Translations under genes and position numbers: made by a program | Assembly: GCA_905221605.1 (NCBI GenBank) | Contig: CAJNDS010002501.1 | Coordinates: 965,001-1,029,000 of the forward strand | Length of the DNA: 64,000 nt | Origin: Symbiodinium natans | Taxonomy: Eukaryota > Sar > Dinophyceae > Suessiales > Symbiodiniaceae | Direction of reading: 5' to 3' | Shown here: positions 1-10,293 of the stretch, piece after piece | Layout: every line of letters begins with the position of its first letter | Position numbering within the stretch: position 1 is the stretch's first letter | The notes under the pieces: generated by a model | Seen by the model: the letters and a program-made list of their open reading frames with translations, nothing else | What the model was told of the DNA's origin: nothing | The model's database searches: none

Positions 1-110
1 GTACCCCCGATTATTATAGGGCTGTTAGTAAATTTATAGTGTTCAACCTTGGGAACAACCAGGATTATAATCCTGAGTAAGGACTGTGAGTACAAGAGGG
101 AACATCCCAA
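1..110. mobile_element. Partial copy of the ~105-bp foldback element
   Basis: Bases 63-110 match the right half of a foldback family seen elsewhere in the window (for example 53445-53551 and 59418-59520): a GGATTATAATCC-like centre, then AAGGACTGTGAGTA and GAGGGAACATCCCAA. The left half is degraded or missing. It carries no coding sequence. The assignment rests on similarity to the other copies. Confidence 0.5.
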
Positions 111-2076
111 CTTTCACCTCAATCTCGCAAGATATCGCAGGCCTTCCGCCAGCGCCTAGCAGGAAGACCCTGAACCTTTCAGTCACCCTCACACCGTGGC
201 CAAAGGTGACCCACTTGAGCTGCTACGCCCGGAGGCCTCCCTCCATGATCGTGTGGCAGCAGCCTCGGCATTTAGCATTTCGTCTCTGCACAGGCATACC
301 GTGTTTAGGGGGGCTCCTGGGCGAAACTGGCGTTTGCTACACGCGCAGCGGGGGATGCAAAAGGTCCTGGGAGAAGTCCGGAGGTCGTGACTCAACGTCC
401 CCTAAACCCTATCCTCCCTAAACCATATATCCTAAACCCCTATGTCCACCTCAGCATATCTTACGGACATGCGGCGAGAGTGCTGGGTAAAGCCCATGCC
501 ACAGACCCAAAGGATCCCTCGCACTGGGACGCACCTCTGACGTTGCTGCAATGTGATGTTTGCTGCTCACCAAGCCGACGACGACGAAGACGGCTACTGC
601 TGTTACTACTACTGCTGGTCTAGTATGGATCTACTACTTCTATACTGGAACAAGCCAACGTGTGAACCCAGGAAAATTTGAACCATGCACGTTTCCAGTA
701 TCTCTGTGCCCCAAGCCCGACCCTTCCGCCAGGCCTCCCGAAACCCACAAAGCCTTAAACCGCAAGCTGAAACTTGCTTCCGCCCCTCAACCACGAAGCA
801 AGATGTTCCAAAAGGTTCTGTGCTTGTGTCGAGCGCGCATTCTTGGCTCAGGTGGTCGCGATGTCAACTGGCCTAGCAGACCAGGACCGGATGTTCAACA
901 TTTTGGGGTAAGATTGGCGCTTAAGGCTCAGGACGCTGATTGCTTGATGTTGTTTTTTTTGTTAACGCGCGGGGAGTTTAAGATGATCGAAATGAGGGTT
1001 TAGGGTTGTTGAGATTGTTCCAGTTCCCGTTTGTCAAGGTTGCCGTTTGCGACCGCTCCATGTAGCAAAACCAAGGCCAGGCAATCGAGGACTGCCTGAC
1101 ATTTAAAAACTGTCTTGATGATGGGTGACTCGAACCACTTGTTGGCTTTGACCTGTGACAAAGATCCAGGCAAGCTCCGATACTTTTGCATCGCTCTTGA
1201 CTTTTGAGGTGCTATCCAGGCCACACCCATTTGATTGCGACTTCTGACCTGGGTCTGATGCTCCAAGGAAGAAAGCTCCCCGCCTCCTTAACGTGCCCAT
1301 GTGCCTGTTTTGATGCCGATACGTTGCCGAACCGGATGTGGGATCGCAACTCACGCAAAAGCCCAGATCAGGATTCGGCCTATGACGTGAAGCCTGTCTA
1401 TGTGGTAGGCCCGCCTGCAGATCGCCTCCCCACAAGGTCGCCCAACTCCGTAGATAGTTGTAGTAGAAGCGCAATTCCTGGGTTCGGGTACAAGTATAAG
1501 GTGTTCAGGCAAGTGAGGAATCTGCTTTAGATTCACTGATGTCACGTAGTTGTATAGCTTAAGGGCCAGAAGTGTCGCTACACAAAGGTGGCCTCATAAA
1601 CACGAGTACGGCGGACCCCCGAACCCCAGGCCGCGTCATGTTCAAAGACTCGGTATACTGCCCAGAACTTCCTCTACAATTTGAAGGCTCCTGACGACTC
1701 TAATTTAGGCAGTTTTTCCTGCTCAAGGGGTTTCGGGGTTTTGGAAGTTTTGGGTGAATTTGAGGTTCTTTTCCATTCAGCCTGATCTCCGGTAGAGGCC
1801 CGGGGCAGTTTTCACGCCTGTGCGCTGTAGCTAGTGGTCCTAGACCCAAAAGACCTTAAATCTCACATACCCTAACCCCCATAAAGCATGTGAAATGTCG
1901 GAAGCCCACAAAACCCTACACCCTGAACCCTCAAGCCTAAACCCCGTTCCACAGAGGCTTGCCCAGCATGGAGTCCATTGGAGATGAGCATTTTGCGAGC
2001 ATCCGATCCTGGGCTGCACACGGCCGAGGACTTTTGGGTTTAGGGAATGTCCAACAGCGTTGAGCATAGAAGTAGT
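111..2076. other. Unassigned stretch with exon-like islands and short telomere-like tracts
   Basis: No gene is recognised. The frame at 196-390 (plus) is open and has ordinary composition, and a second short open island lies at about 1968-2036 (plus), but neither matches a family I know. Degenerate CCCTAAA-type runs occur near 398-440 and 1855-1945. These islands could be single exons of split genes, because exons in the one gene I could reconstruct here are only 33-104 nt long. Confidence 0.3.
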
Positions 2077-2086
2077 AGAAAAAAAG

Positions 2087-2171
<85 letters not shown>

Positions 2172-2174
2172 CAG

Positions 2175-2270
<96 letters not shown>
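2077..2270. repeat. (TAG/GTA)n microsatellite, about 63 units
   Basis: A nearly pure trinucleotide array, broken once near 2172 by AGCAGGAGT. It abuts the 5' end of the truncated LINE coding sequence. The same motif returns on the other side of the element at 3952. Its translations (poly-Ser, poly-Val, poly-Leu) are not proteins. Confidence 0.95.
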
Positions 2271-2273
<3 letters not shown>

Positions 2274-3536
2274 CTGTTGCGGCACTGCGCGTCTTTCTGT
2301 CGGCTCGCCTACGCCTCCCGGGTCACCCCTCCAGGCCTCCATAGCACTGCCCTCGATGCCTTCGATGCCGATGTCAGGGCTTGCCTTGAGCACATGTGCA
2401 CTGGCCCTTTGCGTTCCGAGGCGTGGGCTCAGGCCACGCTGGCAACCTCCGTCGGTGGATTGGGCCTCCGCTCTACCCGACGGCATGCGCCCGCCGCTTA
2501 CCTGGCCTCCCTGGTCAACACTGCGCAGGCGTGTGTTTTGTTGGACCCCGACTACGACCTTGCCACCCACTCTGCCTACCTCGCAGCGATCACCGCCCAC
2601 AACCAAGATGTCCTGCAGTCAGACCATTTGCGTGCGCCCGTGCCACTTACCACCCGGCAGCGTGAGCTGTCTCAGGCACTCGATCGCGCAGTGATCTCGC
2701 AGCTCCTTGCTCCGGGCCAAGGTCGTGAGGCCGCCCGGGCCCATCTGCGCCTCCTCGAGCTTCCAGGCTCTGGGGCCTGGCTCCACGCCCTCCCCAGCGA
2801 GGCTCTTGGGCTCCATGTTGCGCCCCGCCTCTTCCGCGTGATGGTGCAGCTCCGCCTCCGCCTCCCCGTCTCTCCGGAAGACACGCATTGCCCCCTGTGC
2901 GACGGTGTCGCTGACAGCTTTGGCGACCATTCTCGTTGCTGCCCATGTGGCGGGGATTGAGTCAAGCGCCATAACCGTCTCAGGGCCGTGGTTGCTGCTC
3001 GAGTGCAGGCTGCTGGGCTTGGGGTTGAGGTCGAGAAGCCGGGCCTGCTTCCCCTGCGACCGGATGGTGATGGTGCTGAGGATGGCGGCCGGGGTGCCGG
3101 GCATCGCCGCCCAGCGGATGTATGGGTTGCGCAATGGGGCTTGCATGGCGCCGCCGCATTTGACCTTGCCGTCACTTCCGGCCTCCGTGCAGGAGCCGTC
3201 CTGTCTGAGTCCGCGCGCTCCGGCGTAGCCGCGGCTGAAGCCTACGAGGCGCGCAAGCGCACCCACCTCCAGACAGAGCAACACTGCAAAGGTGAAGGCC
3301 TCCAATTCGTCCCGCTTGTTGCGGAGGCAAGCAGCGGTGGTTGGGGTCCAACGGCTGCGTCTACCTGGCGCCAGCTCGCGGGCCTGATCGCGGCGCGCTC
3401 TGGCGATAGTCCGGGGGTTGAAACGGATCGCCTCCTGCAAAGCCTCTCCGTGGTGCTGCAGCGTGAGAACGCCCGTGCTGTGCTCCGTCGCCTGTCGCCA
3501 GGCGCGGGCGAGGCCCGCCCCTTCACTGACCCCTAA
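2271..3536 (+). pseudogene. 5'-truncated RLE-type LINE ORF2 (reverse transcriptase C-terminus and endonuclease)
   Basis: One frame runs from the microsatellite edge to TAA at 3534-3536. It begins in the reverse-transcriptase thumb region, with LAYASRVTPP and then GGLGLRS followed by HAPAAYLASL, a motif pair typical of dinoflagellate and algal non-LTR elements. A zinc-knuckle-like CPLC...GDH...CC follows at about 2890-2945, then RHNRLRA and RRPADVW...FDLAV, which resemble the restriction-like endonuclease (RLE) of R2/Dong-type elements. The frame is interrupted once, by TGA at 2958-2960 between GGD and VKRHN, where the family usually has Arg. Most of the reverse transcriptase is missing, so the copy is dead on arrival. 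The family is confident; the exact clade is inference. Confidence 0.85.
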
Positions 3537-3951
3537 GCTCGCTTGCCGCTTGTCACACATCTCCGGCCCTCTCGCTCATCTGGCCTCCTGCCTTCGTTGA
3601 GGGTTTCCTCCTGCATTCTGGCCTCGCGTACACCGAGCGCTGTAGTATACATCTTCGTTTCGTCTCGGCTGGGCCTTCCGCTCGCCTCCCCAAATCCAGA
3701 CGGGGTTTTGACGCTCCTGCTTGCTCACAAGTAGTGACGTGGAGTTGTGTTCCTCTGAGGCCTTATGGCTTTGGGGGCATGTTTCTTGAGTTTCTTGTAC
3801 GCACGGGGCTGCAGTGGGAAATACGAATTTTTCAGCGATGGCACGCTCGGCATCTGGATGCCTCCCAGCGGGGACCATTCGATGGAAGGTTCACCCCGTG
3901 GCATATATCTTTGTGTATAGCCAGATCGGCCAGTCATGTGCCTTGCACTGG
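3537..3951 (+). mobile_element. 3' untranslated tail of the LINE relic
   Basis: About 415 non-coding bases separate the ORF2 stop from the next TAG microsatellite at 3952. No poly(A) tail is visible, so the element seems to end directly in (TAG)n. That would fit target-primed insertion into a TAG/GTA tract with the repeat serving as the 3' end. The exact 3' boundary is inferred. Confidence 0.5.
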
Positions 3952-4083
3952 TAGTAGTAGTAGTAGTCGTCGTCGTCGACGAGAGTAGAGTAGTAGTATC
4001 AGTAGCACTAGTAGTAGCACTAGCTGTAGCAGGAGCAGGAGCAGCAGTGGCCGTGGTGGTAGTAGTGATAGTGGTGTTGGTAG

Positions 4084-4119
<36 letters not shown>

Positions 4120-4127
4120 GCCGCTGC

Positions 4128-4192
<65 letters not shown>

Positions 4193-4225
4193 CTGCTGCT
4201 GCTACTTCTACTGCTACTACTTCTG

Positions 4226-4275
<50 letters not shown>

Positions 4276-4302
4276 TCTACTGCTGCTACGACGACGACGA
4301 CG

Positions 4303-4366
<64 letters not shown>

Positions 4367-4410
4367 TTACGACGACGACTACTACCCTTGCTGCACTGTG
4401 CGACCACTGC
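3952..4410. repeat. Compound trinucleotide block (TAG, CTG, CTA, CGA)
   Basis: Successive trinucleotide tracts: TAG and TCG at 3952-4010, degenerate TAG/CAG to about 4080, CTG at about 4083-4283 with CCG and CTA interruptions, then CGA and a long CTA tract at about 4300-4390. All open frames across it are homopolymer peptides (Ala, Ser, Val, Cys, Leu, Tyr) and are rejected as genes. Confidence 0.95.
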
Positions 4411-5457
4411 ATTACTACTGAGCTACTCAGCTACTGTGCCACTGTGCTCCTGTATTGTGAGGCGGTGGCTTCGGACTTTATGAGGTTTCTTGGAGGGTTT
4501 GCGAAATCATGAGGTCCTTAGAGCCGTTTATTTCCTGCAGCTCAGGGTGCCATTAAAAGGGTATAAGAGGGTATATGAAATCTGATTCGCCTCCAGATTT
4601 TGCCCTCCGTGTAGAACGTTCCGCTGCTCACAACGTCAAAAGTAAACACGCTCCACCCTCAGTGTTTTGCAGAGTCTCCAGTTCTTCCACGGGTTTGTTG
4701 AGATCAAGTGTGTGGTGTCCTTTCCTGTCGCTGTCAAAGAGTTGAAATGTCGTTCATGACATCCCCGGTACAAGCTGGCGATTGCCAAGGGTCCGAGCGC
4801 GCTCGCTTGCCCAGCTGGCAGCGTCCAAACCAGGCAGGAACTCACGGATGTAGTCCAATTGCCCGAGTTGGGATGTTCCCCCTAAAACTAGCAGTCCTTA
4901 GTAGGGATTCTAGTACACCCCGTGATAATCCCTATTAAGGACTGTCATCCCAATGCCTTAGCTTGAAAAGGTACAGGGTTTAGGATTTTCAGGGTGTGGG
5001 TTTCGTTCGGGCTTTGAGCCCAGAGCTGACATGATCCTCTGGAGCCAAGCCTTCCCTAAGGCTGAAAACAACCGTTCGGGTCATGGATCAAGATGACACA
5101 GCCTAAGTGCCCAAAACCCTCAAGACCCACAAGATCCTTCAAAATCCCCAACAACCCCAAGCTCCGAGACTTTTAGCGCCTTAAGAACTACCTCTAACAT
5201 CCTTCGTTGGCGTCTCAACTATCGTACGTGCGCGATCAACTCCTCCTGATGAGTTTCGGGTACCAAGGCTTCAAAAACACCCAAACACCCTAACACTTAA
5301 ACCCCACATCTAAGCGACATAGGACGAAGCCTTCTTCGTCGAATTGAAAGACGGCTATCGCGTGTGCTGGGAGCCCCGACTGCGTGTGCAGCAGACAGGT
5401 CAGGGTTTAGGGGTTCAGTGTTGAAGGTTTCGGGTTTAGGGGTTGTAAGGTGAAGGG
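4411..5457. other. Unassigned stretch
   Basis: No recognisable gene. It contains one copy of the foldback family (4867-4954) and degenerate telomere-like words near 4975-4990, 5280-5310 and 5400-5455. Open frames are short and unremarkable. Confidence 0.4.
4867..4954. mobile_element. Foldback element copy (~105-bp family)
   Basis: Starts TTGGGATGTTCCCCCT and ends AAGGACTGTCATCCCAA. The halves are inverted copies around GGGATTCTAGTACACCCC. Part of the right arm is deleted compared with the 53445 and 59418 copies. Confidence 0.75.
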
Positions 5458-6426
5458 TTGGCCACATTTTCAAGAACTACTTACATAGGAGGACAGCAGC
5501 TCAATCTCACCACTGTCAAATTCGTGCGTCAACACCATCATCACCATCTCCGCCAAAATCACAACCGTCATCTGTCTTGCAGCTCACCAGCCGGCACCGT
5601 CACCATCATCCTCATCAGCGTCCTTCTCCTCCTCCTGATCATCATCACCTTCAGAAGCAGCAGCCGCCACCGCTACATCATCGTCGTTGTCCTCGTCCGT
5701 TGTTGTCGTCGTCATCGTCATCGTCATCATCACCATCATCCTGGAAGTGCATGGCATGATGCCTTTATTGCTTGCTACCTGGAAAGCACACTCTGGCTGC
5801 GTAAGCGTGTTCCCCTTCGCCTTTTCGCTTTCTTCTCGCAATTTGCTCCTTGGCTCTCAGACCTGTGTCCTTCGCGAAGCAGGGGTCCGCTCTCACCTGA
5901 CCGCACGTATCTACGCAGACTCCCAGATGCACGCCACCGAGCTGGAGACAATGACCGCGCGCAGTCCAAAATCATTGTTGAGTCGCATGCTCACCAGCTC
6001 ACGCATGACAATTGGAAGAACTTGAGATTGAGAGCACCCGTGCGTCGCGTCGTGCTCAGAGGCCCCGTGAGATCCTTGGCCAGGCCACTTGAACAGCCGT
6101 CTGTCACGAGAGATAATGTACCCACCGACAGCATGCGGGAGAGTAAGCAAGTCCCAATCATGCCCCTTTGTGATTCCCACATCGTTTTGAGAAGCAGCTA
6201 CCAAAAATCCACTTCATTTTCTCCGGCGCTATATACGTATGCATATATATATATATATATGTATTTAGCAGTTTGTGAAAACTGGGGCATGGATCTTACT
6301 ATCACTGGGCCAGTGATGATCCGACCGATTGCAGTGTCTTTGCTCTTCCAACCCAGGTTGTTGACAACAGAACCCATATGGGCTCCTCTTTTTCTTCCGG
6401 TCGAGGCCAAACCCACTGAAGGATGA
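5458..6426 (+). CDS. Longest open frame of the window (322 codons), probably not a gene
   Basis: An ATG-to-TGA frame that crosses a CAT/CATCGT-rich microsatellite (about 5535-5755, giving His-, Leu- and Ile-rich runs) and an (AT)n tract at 6242-6260. Other frames through the same repeats are open too, which explains the length. The part after 5760 has no recognisable domain. In a genome whose real exons here are mostly under 110 nt, a 969-nt single exon would be unusual. I list it because it is the longest frame and do not assert that it is expressed. Confidence 0.12.
   Translation: MATFSRTTYIGGQQLNLTTVKFVRQHHHHHLRQNHNRHLSCSSPAGTVTIILISVLLLLLIIITFRSSSRHRYIIVVVLVRCCRRHRHRHHHHHPGSAWHDAFIACYLESTLWLRKRVPLRLFAFFSQFAPWLSDLCPSRSRGPLSPDRTYLRRLPDARHRAGDNDRAQSKIIVESHAHQLTHDNWKNLRLRAPVRRVVLRGPVRSLARPLEQPSVTRDNVPTDSMRESKQVPIMPLCDSHIVLRSSYQKSTSFSPALYTYAYIYIYMYLAVCENWGMDLTITGPVMIRPIAVSLLFQPRLLTTEPIWAPLFLPVEAKPTEG
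5535..5755. repeat. CATC/TCG-rich low-complexity tract
   Basis: Imperfect runs of CAT, CAC, TCC and TCG triplets, densest at 5700-5745. This is an imperfect microsatellite on the plus strand. Confidence 0.8.
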
Positions 6427-6553
6427 GTGGATCAGGTACAGCAATGGACTTCTACTTTGTTTGCAGGTGCTGTTGCTTTGCCAAGATCTGCTGTCCAGGT
6501 ACGTGTGCAGACTCAGCATCACAGATGCAAGCTTGAAAGGCGCAATTACATGC

Positions 6554-6622
6554 CCAAAAATCAGGCGAGATTCCCCGCAAATCAGGCAACAATCCCCGCA
6601 AATCAGCCGAAAATCCCCGACG
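6554..6622. repeat. 21-bp minisatellite, about 3 copies
   Basis: A unit resembling AAATCAGGCAACAATCCCCGC is repeated about three times with substitutions. One frame gives a repeated Asn-Gln...Pro-Ala heptad, but no larger protein is evident. Confidence 0.7.
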
Positions 6623-7541
6623 TAGCGTCTTGCTGCATATGCTGATAAAGCATGCTGTGCTTTCAGGGCCGCAGCTCAAAAGCTTCCATCTTTCAGGCTG
6701 TGCTTGAGATTGGGCTACCCAACGAGCCCTGAAAAACAAAATCCTGCTTTGCTTCCTCCGAATCCGTGGCTTGTGGCCTCAAAGTTTTCTGTGCTGCTTC
6801 AACGGCTGAACATTATGCTTAGTGAGTAGGTGCTCATGTGCTGGAAGCTTCGATTGCATGTCAAGCCTCTACATCGTGATTAGTTTGAGAGCTAGTTGAC
6901 CTGAAGCTTCTTGCGCAAAGCCCCTTCGGGCCACTATTCTTCATTCGGGCTGATATTCTAAACTCGGGCTGTTTTCCCGGGCCGAGTGGCTTCAGGCTGT
7001 TATTCTAGCCTGAGGTGGATGCTTGTATATGATGTACATAATTGCTTCTATAATCCTTCATACCAATATGTTTTTATGTTTTACATGTTTCTGCCGAATC
7101 CCTGATTTAAGGTGCTGTCATTGACGGTCACGGAGCCGAGGGCCACCGCGCAGCGGCAGCCGCCTCGAGCCTCAGAGGCTCACAAGGATATAACGAATTG
7201 GGTTGTGAACTGTATAGGATTCCTGTAGGGGAACCCACTTAGGGTTTAGAGGGTTTCGGCTCGGTTTAGGGTTTAGGGCTTTTTTGGACTCAGAGATGCA
7301 GGTGTTTAGAACGCTGCGCAAGTAAGGCCCGATGCGTGGGGGTCTATTGCGGTTTCTGCAAGGGAGCACCGGGTCGCAGGGGTTAAGTAGGGTTTAGGGG
7401 TTAGGGTTTCGGGTTTAGGGTGGGGTTGAAGGTCCTGGTGTCGGGAGCCGCGTGGGCTGTTTTTTTTGGAATCGCATCCTAAGCCTCGGGCCTCTGTCCG
7501 TCGTGGACGCTCTATAAAGCAGCCACAACTTCGAAACCCTG
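6623..7541. other. Unassigned stretch with weak telomere-like tracts
   Basis: No gene recognised. Degenerate TTTAGGG words occur at about 7231-7280 and 7388-7428. The part near 7020-7120 is AT-rich and featureless. Confidence 0.4.
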
Positions 7542-7694
7542 ATGGCTGACAAGGCAGCTCCAAGACTACAAGCCCAATCCATGGCCTGCGACGAACCGTT
7601 CAAGTCCGAAGCTGTGCCCATGAGAAAAAGACGTACCAGCATCATCCCTCCGCCCCTGAGCCAAAACCACAAGCCTCGCAGACAGGAGGTTTAA
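7542..7694 (+). CDS. Small basic open frame, possible exon (50 aa)
   Basis: ATG at 7542 to TAA at 7692. The product starts MADKAAPRLQ and ends in a basic, proline-rich tail (PMRKRRTSIIPPP, KPRRQEV). Composition looks like real protein rather than repeat translation. No domain is recognised. It lies between telomere-like tracts (7388-7428 and about 7815-7850), a position shared by many exon-like islands here. It could be a small gene, a terminal exon or chance. Confidence 0.3.
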   Translation: MADKAAPRLQAQSMACDEPFKSEAVPMRKRRTSIIPPPLSQNHKPRRQEV

Positions 7695-8888
7695 GGGGAT
7701 TCCTTATCCGCCCTAGCCCTGAAACCTCACACACTGTTTTTGAACATGTTGGAGCCCCGTGCTCCAATACCTGAATTGAAGCCTGAGCCCCCTGCAGCAC
7801 AAAACCCCAGACCCTCAGCGTTTAGGTTTAGGGTTTAGGGATGTTTAGGGTAGTAGCCTAAAGTTCTGAAAACCCCGAAGCGCAAATGCCGATCAGGTCA
7901 GGGACTTCCTCCTACGGCGACTGGTGGCTTCCTTGCCGGGCAAGCGAGCATCCGACCTCAACGAGCACAGGCGGGCTTATTGAAATCATTATGGGTTCAG
8001 GTCCGGGGAAAGTTTCGATGACTTTCGGGGAGTTTCAAGGGGTTTCTACTTGCAGTATATTAGTTTCCACTTGCAAGGAGGAGTTTCCGGGAGTTCGAGG
8101 AAAGTTCTGGGGAGATTCTTTTTGTAACTGTTGAGCAGATTTAAGTTACAGGGTTTTGAGGGTTTAGTGTTCTGAGGGTCTCGGGTTTAGGGCTAAGGGC
8201 TCTGAATTCTGAACTTGGCAATGTGTTTAGGATGTGGGGTTTACGCTGTCCTGCCGCAATGAAACCTACGTAATTCATTAATCAAGCCTACAGTGCCTAC
8301 AATTGAACAACGCTCGAGCTTCAGCACAGGTCTAGACGGCATGCAACTGGGATGTTTTTTGGGACGTGGATGCATTTTTTGGGTTAGGTTCGGTGGTATG
8401 GCCATGGTGTTCAGATCTGTGTTTTGGGGTCCAGTATGCTGGGGGTCGAGCAGTACAAGACCTTGCGTGTTGATTGTCTCTCTGCTACTTGCAAGACCTG
8501 CTGGGTAACGCTTTGCACCCAACATCCTTCCTTCTGTAAGTGGATCCCGAACGCTCATGCATTCAGGTCTCTGGAATGCGAATCCCATTCGAAAACTCCC
8601 GAAACCCCAAACCCTAAACCCCAAACCCCAAACCCTAAACCCTATAACCCTGAATTCTGTTGGGGTTTAGTCCTACCTCAAAGCCAGGATCCAGATCCAC
8701 ACCCAGCTTACAAAGGCCTTAGAGGACTGCTGCTGAGCCCCTTCGTACCCAGACCCCTCGGAGGATCCAAAAAGAAGTAGATCACCTTGAAAAAGTTCCA
8801 AAGAATGACCCAATGGAGAGGGTTTAGGGTGTAGGGTTTAGGGTTTTAGGGTACTTTTTTTGTGGCTCTACTTTTTGGATCTTCCAAG
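7695..8888. other. Unassigned stretch with telomere-like tracts
   Basis: CCCTAAA-type repeats at 8600-8650 and TTTAGGG-type at about 7822-7850, 8155-8195 and 8818-8852. No gene is recognised. Open frames are short and mostly cross the repeats. Confidence 0.4.
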
Positions 8889-9026
8889 GGTCTGGTTCTC
8901 AAGTCACCACAATACAACGACCTCATCTGGTCAGGCATGCAATACTCTGCGGGTGCTATCCAAACTTTGGGGCCACAGTTTGCAGTGTTCAGCATAAAGG
9001 TCCTCCATGAGATCTTGCACGACTGA
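8889..9026 (+). CDS. Candidate exon, unknown protein
   Basis: Open after a CCAAG|G acceptor-like site and read to TGA at 9024-9026 (45 residues). It contains LKSPQYNDLIWSGMQYSAG and ends KVLHEILHD. Composition is protein-like, and it lies just downstream of a TTTAGGG tract. I do not recognise the family. If real, it would be a terminal exon of a split gene. Confidence 0.3.
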   Translation, partial: GLVLKSPQYNDLIWSGMQYSAGAIQTLGPQFAVFSIKVLHEILHD

Positions 9027-9130
9027 GGCTGGGCAGATAGACCCTTCCTTTGTGCTGATTCAGCTTAGGCCAGACGTTTTTGACCTGTAGTTGCGTGCGT
9101 GCAACCACAGCCCGCAATGGCAGGACGTGC

Positions 9131-9290
9131 CCGAAACCCCAAAGCCCAAAACCCAAAACCCTGAACCCTACCACGCCCTAAACCTGATAAGCCCTGTAAA
9201 CCCTGTAACCTCTATAAGCCCTATGATCCCTATGAACCCGAAGCCCCAAACCCTAAACCCTAAACTGGAACCTTAAACCCTACCCGATAA
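9131..9290. repeat. Degenerate CCCTAAA telomere-like tract
   Basis: Runs of CCCTAAA, CCCAAAA, CCCTGAA, CCCTATAA and similar words. The plus strand carries the C-rich form. Confidence 0.75.
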
Positions 9291-9371
9291 TTCGGCCCGA
9301 GGACGCGCACTACGCGCTCTTCTCGGGCGAAGAGGTGGACAGCACACCCAAGTCTGAACCATGGAGTTTCA
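9287..9371 (+). CDS. Candidate exon, unknown protein
   Basis: A unique island between CCCTAAA and TTTAGGG-like sequence. One frame reads RPEDAHYALFSGEEVDSTPK, acidic and protein-like. No domain is recognised, and splice edges are not clear. Confidence 0.3.
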
Positions 9372-10028
9372 GGGTTTCGGGTTGAGCGTTCAGGGTTTTG
9401 GCAGCTTCGCACCGAAGTCTGTACCTCGGGCAGGATTTGCTGCACATGCCTCAAAACAGGGAACCCGGTGGCCCGTATGGCCCCAAACCCTCTCTAGCTT
9501 CATTTTCCCCTGGTCCCGGCCTCAAGCTGCCACTTTTTGTTGCAGTTTGATGACTCTTCGCCCGTCAGCCTCTTGCGTCAGCTTGCACCACCCTTTGAAC
9601 CTTATATTTAAGTGACCATGCATAAACCCTAACCGCCCTGACCTCTGAATTCTAAATTCTGAATACCCCTGAACCCAAACTCTAAGCCCTGAACCCTGCC
9701 ATCGTGTGCTAGTAAATTTCTGATAGTTTCGTGTGCCAAAAGGGAGTGATCTCAGAAGCCGTTTCACTACTCTCACCAACGCCTTGTGCAGTGGTAGGGT
9801 TTAGGGTTTTCGTTGAATTTGGATCACCCCCCTTGCCTTCCCATCCAACACTGGAATCATCTGGCCAGCTATCGGCTATCGACATCATGGTCACGGGCCT
9901 TTTGTGAGGGCACCCGAAATGTGAGGGGCCATTGCAGATTTTTTGCGGACAGTGTGGGAGTTCTGGGCGGATTTTCAGTTGGGGGTTTGCGAAAATGGGG
10001 GACCCCTGAAACCCCAAAGGCTGCCACC

Positions 10029-10095
10029 CTAAACCCTAAACCCTTAACCCTTAACCCTTAACCCTAAACCCTAAACCCTAAACCCTATGAAACCC
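10029..10095. repeat. Telomere-like tract (CCCTAAA and CCCTTAA)
   Basis: About nine units on the plus strand, including three consecutive CCCTTAA variants inside CCCTAAA units. Confidence 0.9.
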
Positions 10096-10195
10096 CGAGG
10101 GGTCAGACTCTGCGGGATGCGGAAAGGCGGTGGATGCCAGGGGCAGTGGCGCGTGCCCTGTCGAGACAGGGAGGCGGTGCTTCGGAGGAAGGTCG

Positions 10196-10293
10196 TTTAG
10201 GGTTTCGGGTTTAGTGTTTGGGGCTTAGGGTTTAGGGTTTAGGGTTTAGGGTTTAGGATTTTGGGTTTAGGGTTTAGGGTTTAGGGTTTAGGG
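10196..10293. repeat. Telomere-like tract (TTTAGGG)
   Basis: About thirteen TTTAGGG-type units with single-base variants, in opposite orientation to the tract at 10029-10095. The roughly 100 bp between the two tracts is open in one frame and exon-sized. Confidence 0.9.

Noticed and set aside
1105..1150. Minus-strand GTGGTTCGAGTCAC, similar to a tRNA T-arm
   Set aside because: No acceptor stem, D-arm or anticodon arm can be formed around it.
2047..2694. Poly-Ser, poly-Val and poly-Leu frames up to 215 codons on both strands
   Set aside because: They are translations of the TAG/GTA microsatellite. Only the frame continuing into RT and endonuclease motifs is meaningful.
3934..4421. Long Ala/Val/Ser/Cys/Tyr frames on both strands
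   Set aside because: All derive from compound trinucleotide microsatellites; all six frames are open for the same reason.
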